Assembly: GCA_039025235.1 (NCBI GenBank)
Contig: JBCCOS010000007.1
Coordinates: forward strand, 62,001 to 126,000
Reading direction: 5' to 3'
DNA length: 64,000 nucleotides
Source of the DNA: MED-G105 sp039025235
Lineage (GTDB): Bacteria > Pseudomonadota > Alphaproteobacteria > Caulobacterales > Parvularculaceae
The position numbers and the translations under genes were made by a program. The notes below the pieces were generated by a model. The model was not told where the DNA came from and searched no databases. It saw nothing but the letters and a program-made list of their open reading frames with translations. Shown piece by piece: positions 50,701 through 56,700 of this stretch. Positions within the stretch are counted from its first letter, which is position 1. Each line of letters starts with the position of its first letter.

Positions 50701-53700
50701 GACGGTATCGGTATTATTGCCGCCATCGATCGTATCCGCGCCGGCCCCCCCTTCGATGAGGTCGTTTCCAACGCCGCCAACGAGCGAGTCAGCGCCCCCG
50801 AGACCTTCAAGTGTGTCAGCGCCATCACCACCAGTAAGCGTGTTACCACTGCCAGAGCCGGTAATGCTGTCATTTGAATCCGACCCCAGGACATTTTCGA
50901 TACCGCTATAGGTATCGCCTTGCGCATCACCACCGGACCCGCTTCCGGTGGATAGATTCACGTTAACAGCGCCTCCGGATGCCGAGTAATCCACAAGATC
51001 TATATCAGCACCACCAATAAGGGCATCGCTTCCCCCAAAGCCGATCAGGGTATCATTACCCTGCCCACCATCGAGCCTGTTGGCATTTCCATCACCGGTG
51101 AGCGTATCGTTGAAATCAGACCCTTGGATATTCTCGATACTAACAAACGTATCGCCGGCTGCCGTACTGTTGGCACCTGTATTAGCGGTAAGGTTTACAT
51201 CGACGCCGGTTGTGGCATCGGTGTAGCTTGCCGTATCGGTTCCGCCGCCGCCCGATAGACTATCCGCCCCGGCGCCGCCGAGGAGTGTATCGGCTTCGCC
51301 GCCACCGAAGAGTGTGTCGTTATCACCAAGCCCACTTATGAAATCGGCCCCGGCAAGGCCAGAAAGAACGTTTTGACCGGCATCACCTTCGAGCGTGTCA
51401 TCGTTTGACGAGCCGGTAAGGTTTTCAATGTTTGAAATGACGTCGTTTTCGGCATCACCCCCAGCGACTGCTCCCGTATCGAGGCTTACGTCGACGGCCG
51501 CGCTGGAGCTTGCATAACTCAGTGTGTCCGTATTCGCCCCACCATCGATCGTATCGGCGCCGGCACCACCCTCAATAAGGTCATTACCCTGACCGCCATC
51601 GAGATTATTGACATTATTGTCGCCAATTAACGTATCCGCTTCGTCACTACCGACGATATTTTCTATACTGACGAGCTGGTCCCCTTGAGCGAGACCTCCA
51701 AATCCCGACCCAACCTGCAAATCAACATTTACCCCAACGGTCGAAGCGGAATAATCAACCGTATCAAACGCAGCACCGCCATCGAGTAAGTCAGCACCCT
51801 CACTGCCTATTAGGGTATCGGCATTACCTTCGCCAAACAGGGTATCGGCCCCATCACCACCATCAATCGAGTCACCGCCATCGCCGCCCGTGAGGACGTT
51901 ATCGTCTGTTGAACCGGTAATTGTATCAGCAAAGGATGAGCCCGTAGCATTCTCGATACTCGTAAAGCTGTCACCATCCGCATGCCCACCACTTGCCGTA
52001 TTGCTCGTGAGGTTTATTTCAACCCCTGCATCGGAGCCTGCGTAACTGACAGTATCAATACCGTCACCACCCTGCATGTCGTCAGCGCCCGCGCCGCCAA
52101 CCAGGCTGTCATCGTTTAGGCCACCGATGAGCGTGTCAGCACCACCCTCGCCAAAGAGCGTATCATTGCCCTGACGGCCGGTCAGTTCGTTATCGTCGCC
52201 ATTACCGCGAATGATATCTGAAAGATCAGACCCTAGAACATTTTCGATATTCGAAAAAGTGTCGAACTGGGCATCGCCGCCAGCGCCAACACCGGTAAGG
52301 AGGTTTACATCAATCCCTGTGCTCGACGCAGTATAGTCGATCAGATCAACCCCTGCGCCGCCATCAAGCACATCACCGCCACCAAGACCGATTAACGTAT
52401 CATCTTCGGCACCACCAGACAGAGCATTTGAGTCGCCATCCCCTGTAAGAGTATCTTGAAAATCCGATCCTTCGATATTTTCTATGCTGATATATGTGTC
52501 GCCAGCCGCTGTTCCGAACTGCCCAATACTGGTCGTGAGATTAACATCAACGGCGACGCCGCTATCGACGTAACTCGCTGTATCGGATCCGGATCCACCA
52601 TCAAGCGTATCGGCATCAGCACCACCAGCGAGCGTGTCATCGTCAGCACCACCCCAGAGCACGTCAGCCCCACCACCTCCACTCAAGAGATCGTCTTCAC
52701 TGCCACCACTCAAGGTATTTTCCAGCGTATCGCCGCGTAGGGTATCACCAAAGTCAGAACCGGTCAGGTTTCGAATACCATCGAGCGTATCGCCTGTCGC
52801 GTGTCCGCCCGTCGCTGTTCCCGCGGCAAGGTCAATCGCCACCGCCGCATCAGAAAAACGGTACTCAGCGGTATCTAAGCCGCCACCGCCAACAAGACTA
52901 TCGCCACCGGCGGCTCCTTCGAGAAAATCGTTACCAAGCCCACCCGTCAGTGTATTGACCGCCCCCGTTCCCACGAGGGTGTCATCGAGGTTTGATCCAA
53001 ATAGATTTTCAATTGACGATAATACATCACCATCAGCATCACCGCCCGTTCCGACACCCGTCAGCATATTGACGTTTACGGCAATTGCAGAACGCGAATA
53101 ATCTGCGGTATCAGACCCAATACCGCCAAATAAAGTATCGGCCCCGAAGCCTCCGGATAGGGAATCATCACCGTCATTACCGATTAAGGCATTATTCCCC
53201 GTGTCTCCGATGAGCGTGTCGTTAAAGCTCGTGCCAATGACACTCTCAATGCTGTCAAACGTATCGCCGTTGGCTTCGCCACCCGTCGCCACTTGAAGTT
53301 CGAGGTCAACAGACACAGCAACGCCTGAATTTTCATAGGTGATAGCATCAAGTCCGGCCCCACCATCGAGAAAATCAGCGCCGGCGCCCCCCTCAAGAGT
53401 ATCAGCGTTACCCCCGCCCTCAAGGGTGTCGTTACCGCCCTCACCAACAAGAAAGTCATCGCCGGAGGCGCCAGATAGAAGGTTGCCATCATTGTCGCCA
53501 GTAAGCGTATCGTCCTGACTCGAACCAATAAGATCCTCAATGCTACCGGTGAGACTATCGCCTGCGGCGTCGCCACCAGACGTTGCACCGGTCAACAGAT
53601 TGACGTTAACGGCCTCATTCGACCCCGCGTAACTCGCCGCATCGCGATCCGCGCCGCCATCGAGAGTGTCAGCACCCGCACCACCAACCAGCGTATCATT

Positions 53701-56700
53701 CCCGGCGCCACCAGAAAGGAAGTCCGCCGATAGGCCCCCGCCCAAACTATCCGCGCCGTCGTTTCCGAAAAGCTGGTTCGCAGCGGCGTTGCCCAGGATA
53801 ATATCATCGGCGTTACTGCCTTCGACGTCTTCAATGCCAAACAACCGATCACCGGCGGCGTCATTGTTCGCACCGAGCCCGGCAACAAGATCAATCGTGA
53901 CACCGCCAACAGAAGCGGAGTAATCAGCAACATCTTGGCCGGCGCCACCATCGAGAGTGTCAGCCCCCTGAAGGCCAGCAAGACGATCATTGCCTCCGCT
54001 GCCTGACAGCGCATTACCGCCGCTAGAACCGATAATCGTATCATCTGAAACAGACCCAATAACATTTTCTATGCTTGAATATGTATCACCATTCGCATCA
54101 CCGCCGGTTGCTGTTTGCGTTGTTAAATTAACATTCACTGCCAGTGCTGATGTCGCATAATCAATCGTATCGACACCCGATCCCCCGACAATAGAGTCGG
54201 CGCCGCCACCACCGGAAAGAATGTCGTTGCCTGAACCGCCGTCTAAGGTATCGTCGCCATCCGCCCCCAAAAGGCTATCGTTGCCTTCTCGGCCGAATAA
54301 CTCGTTGTCCTCTGCATCACCGGTCAATTGATCGTTAAAAATCGACCCAATAAGGCCTTCTATATCGCTTAGATTGTCCCCTTGCGCTGCACCGCCAGCG
54401 CCGGTACCAGAACCCAAATTCACGAAAACACCGGATGCTGACGTTGCATAATCGGCAAAATCATACCCAGCGCCACCGAGCAAAACATCAGCGCCACCAG
54501 CGCCCTCAAGGGTATCATCGCCGCCGAGCCCAGAAAGGACGTTTACTGAATTATTGCCGACAAGGGTATCGTTGAAATTTGTTCCCTCAATATTTTCAAT
54601 ATTGGTAAAAACATCACCTTCAGCATCCCCGCCCGAGCCGGTGGAAAAGGTTAGGTTTACATTCACCGCCGCCGACGAAGACGTAAAGTCTATCGTGTCG
54701 GTACCAGAGCCCCCATCGATCGTGTCTGCACCTGCACCACCTTCGATTTCATCATTACCGCCATTACCAATAAGTTCATTATCGCCCGCAGTACCGATCA
54801 ACGTATCATTGAAGTTCGATCCCCCAACGCCTTCGATGCTTATGAGCGTATCGCCATCCGCATCACCGCCGGTTGCTGATTGCGTAATAAGATTGACAGA
54901 AACAGCCGCCGAGGACGTGGAGTAGTCCGCCCGATCGATCCCAGCGCCGCCATCCAATAGGTCCGCTCCCGCAGCCCCTTCCAGCGCATCATTCCCTGCG
55001 CCGCCCTGGAGACTGTTTGAGCCACTGTTGCCTTTGAGCGTGTCGCCAAAGTCCGTTCCAATCAGGTCTTCGATCTGCGATAGGATATCTGTCTCCGCGG
55101 TACCGGATGACGCTAAACCACCAGTTAGATCAGCATTTACTGCCGTCGATAAATCCGCAAAGCTCGCCGTATCTCGCCCAGCCCCACCGATGAGCTGATC
55201 AGAACCGGTTCCACCGATGAGAGTATCGTTACCACCGCCGCCATTAAGGGTATCAACGCCACCCCGACCATTTAAAAGGTCGTTGCCATCTCCACCAAGA
55301 AGGTCGTTTGCACTGGCGTTACCGCCGAGCGTATCATCAAACTGTGTCCCGATCAGTCGCTCAATCCCTTCGAGAATATCCCCAGCAGCGTCACCGCCAG
55401 CACCGACACCGCCATCAAGGGAAACAGAGACACTCTGTGCAGAACTCGAATAGTCAGCGCTATCAAAGCCTGCGCCGCCGCTGAGCGTATCAGCCCCCCC
55501 GGCACCGGCAAGGATATCATTTCCTTCTGCGCCCTCTATCCGATTGTTTTGCCCATCACCACTGAGCGTATCACCAAGGCCAGACCCAATAAGGTTTTCT
55601 ATATTGCTTAAGGTATCGCCCGTTGCATCGCCACCAACGAAAACGCCGCTACCGAGGTCGATTAGAACGCCCTCTGATGACCCTTGATAACTGGCCGTGT
55701 CGTTACCTGAACGTCCATCTAAATTGTCAGCACCAGCACCTCCGATAAACAAGTTATCAGCTGCATCACCGAGAAGCGTATCATTGAAGGCAGAACCGGC
55801 AAGGCCCTCGATATTCGTGACACTATCGCCCTCTGCGTAACCGCCAGCAGTCTGGCCCGATTGAAGATCAACCAACACCGCGCGATTTGAAATCTCGTAC
55901 GATAATAGATCTTCGCCCGAACCACCATCAATACGATCGATCCCGATCCCAGCTAAAATCGTATCATCGCCGCCACCGGCATCAATGATGGTACCCGGAG
56001 GATTTATCGGAAGCACAACAATCTGATCACCGGTCAGCGCATCAGTCGCAATCATATCTTCGGGCGAATTGACAATTCGTTGGACGATCTGTGTACTTGC
56101 GGTTGTTATTGCGGTGTTACCAGCTGCATCAACCACATCATATTGTATGGTCAGTGTTGCCGAGGAAAATATGCCGTTGGCGTCGGGCTGGGAGTTAGGG
56201 TCGGCGACCACATAACGGACCTGCGCATTCAACAGAAACGGGTTGTCGGGATCCACCGAGACCCGGAAACCACTTCCTGAATCTTCAGCATTCAGGACCG
56301 ACCACCCTTCGGGCAAACCGGTAATTGTTGCACCCGTCGGCGTGAAACCTTCGAACGGAATTTCCACCGAAATTTCAAAGAGTCGGGCTGTGGTGTTACT
56401 TGGGGCGATGGCGGTGCTGTCGGCAATGATTGTATCGGCAGCGTTGGTGCCGGTTATTGTCTCTGACCGGGATTGCGCGGCGAACGAGTCATCGATATCG
56501 GCAGGAGACGTTGAAGGCGCGCCTTCGATCAAGAGGCCCCCGAACGCATTTGCGGTCTGCGACTGCTCCGTTAAACCGAGTAGCCGGATCGTAATGTCAG
56601 AAATACCAAGGTCGAAAATTCCTGTGTTGTCGTTTTCTTCTGTTTGTGTTGCCGCTGCACTCTGATCTTCATCGGCCGTGCGGTTGCTCTTCGCAACAGC

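Noticed and set aside
32765..55985. Regular DNA periodicity suggesting a CRISPR or satellite array
   Set aside because: The period is a coding one (27-base nonapeptides and ~280-base modules) within an intact frame; no constant direct repeat with unique spacers is present.
32123..56665. Dozens of open frames of 60-175 codons on the opposite strand and other frames of the giant RTX gene
   Set aside because: They are Pro/Ser/Ala-rich mirror images of the Gly/Asp-rich repeats (GGT/GAT codons read backwards), lack ribosome-binding sites and recur with the module period. They are by-products of codon usage.
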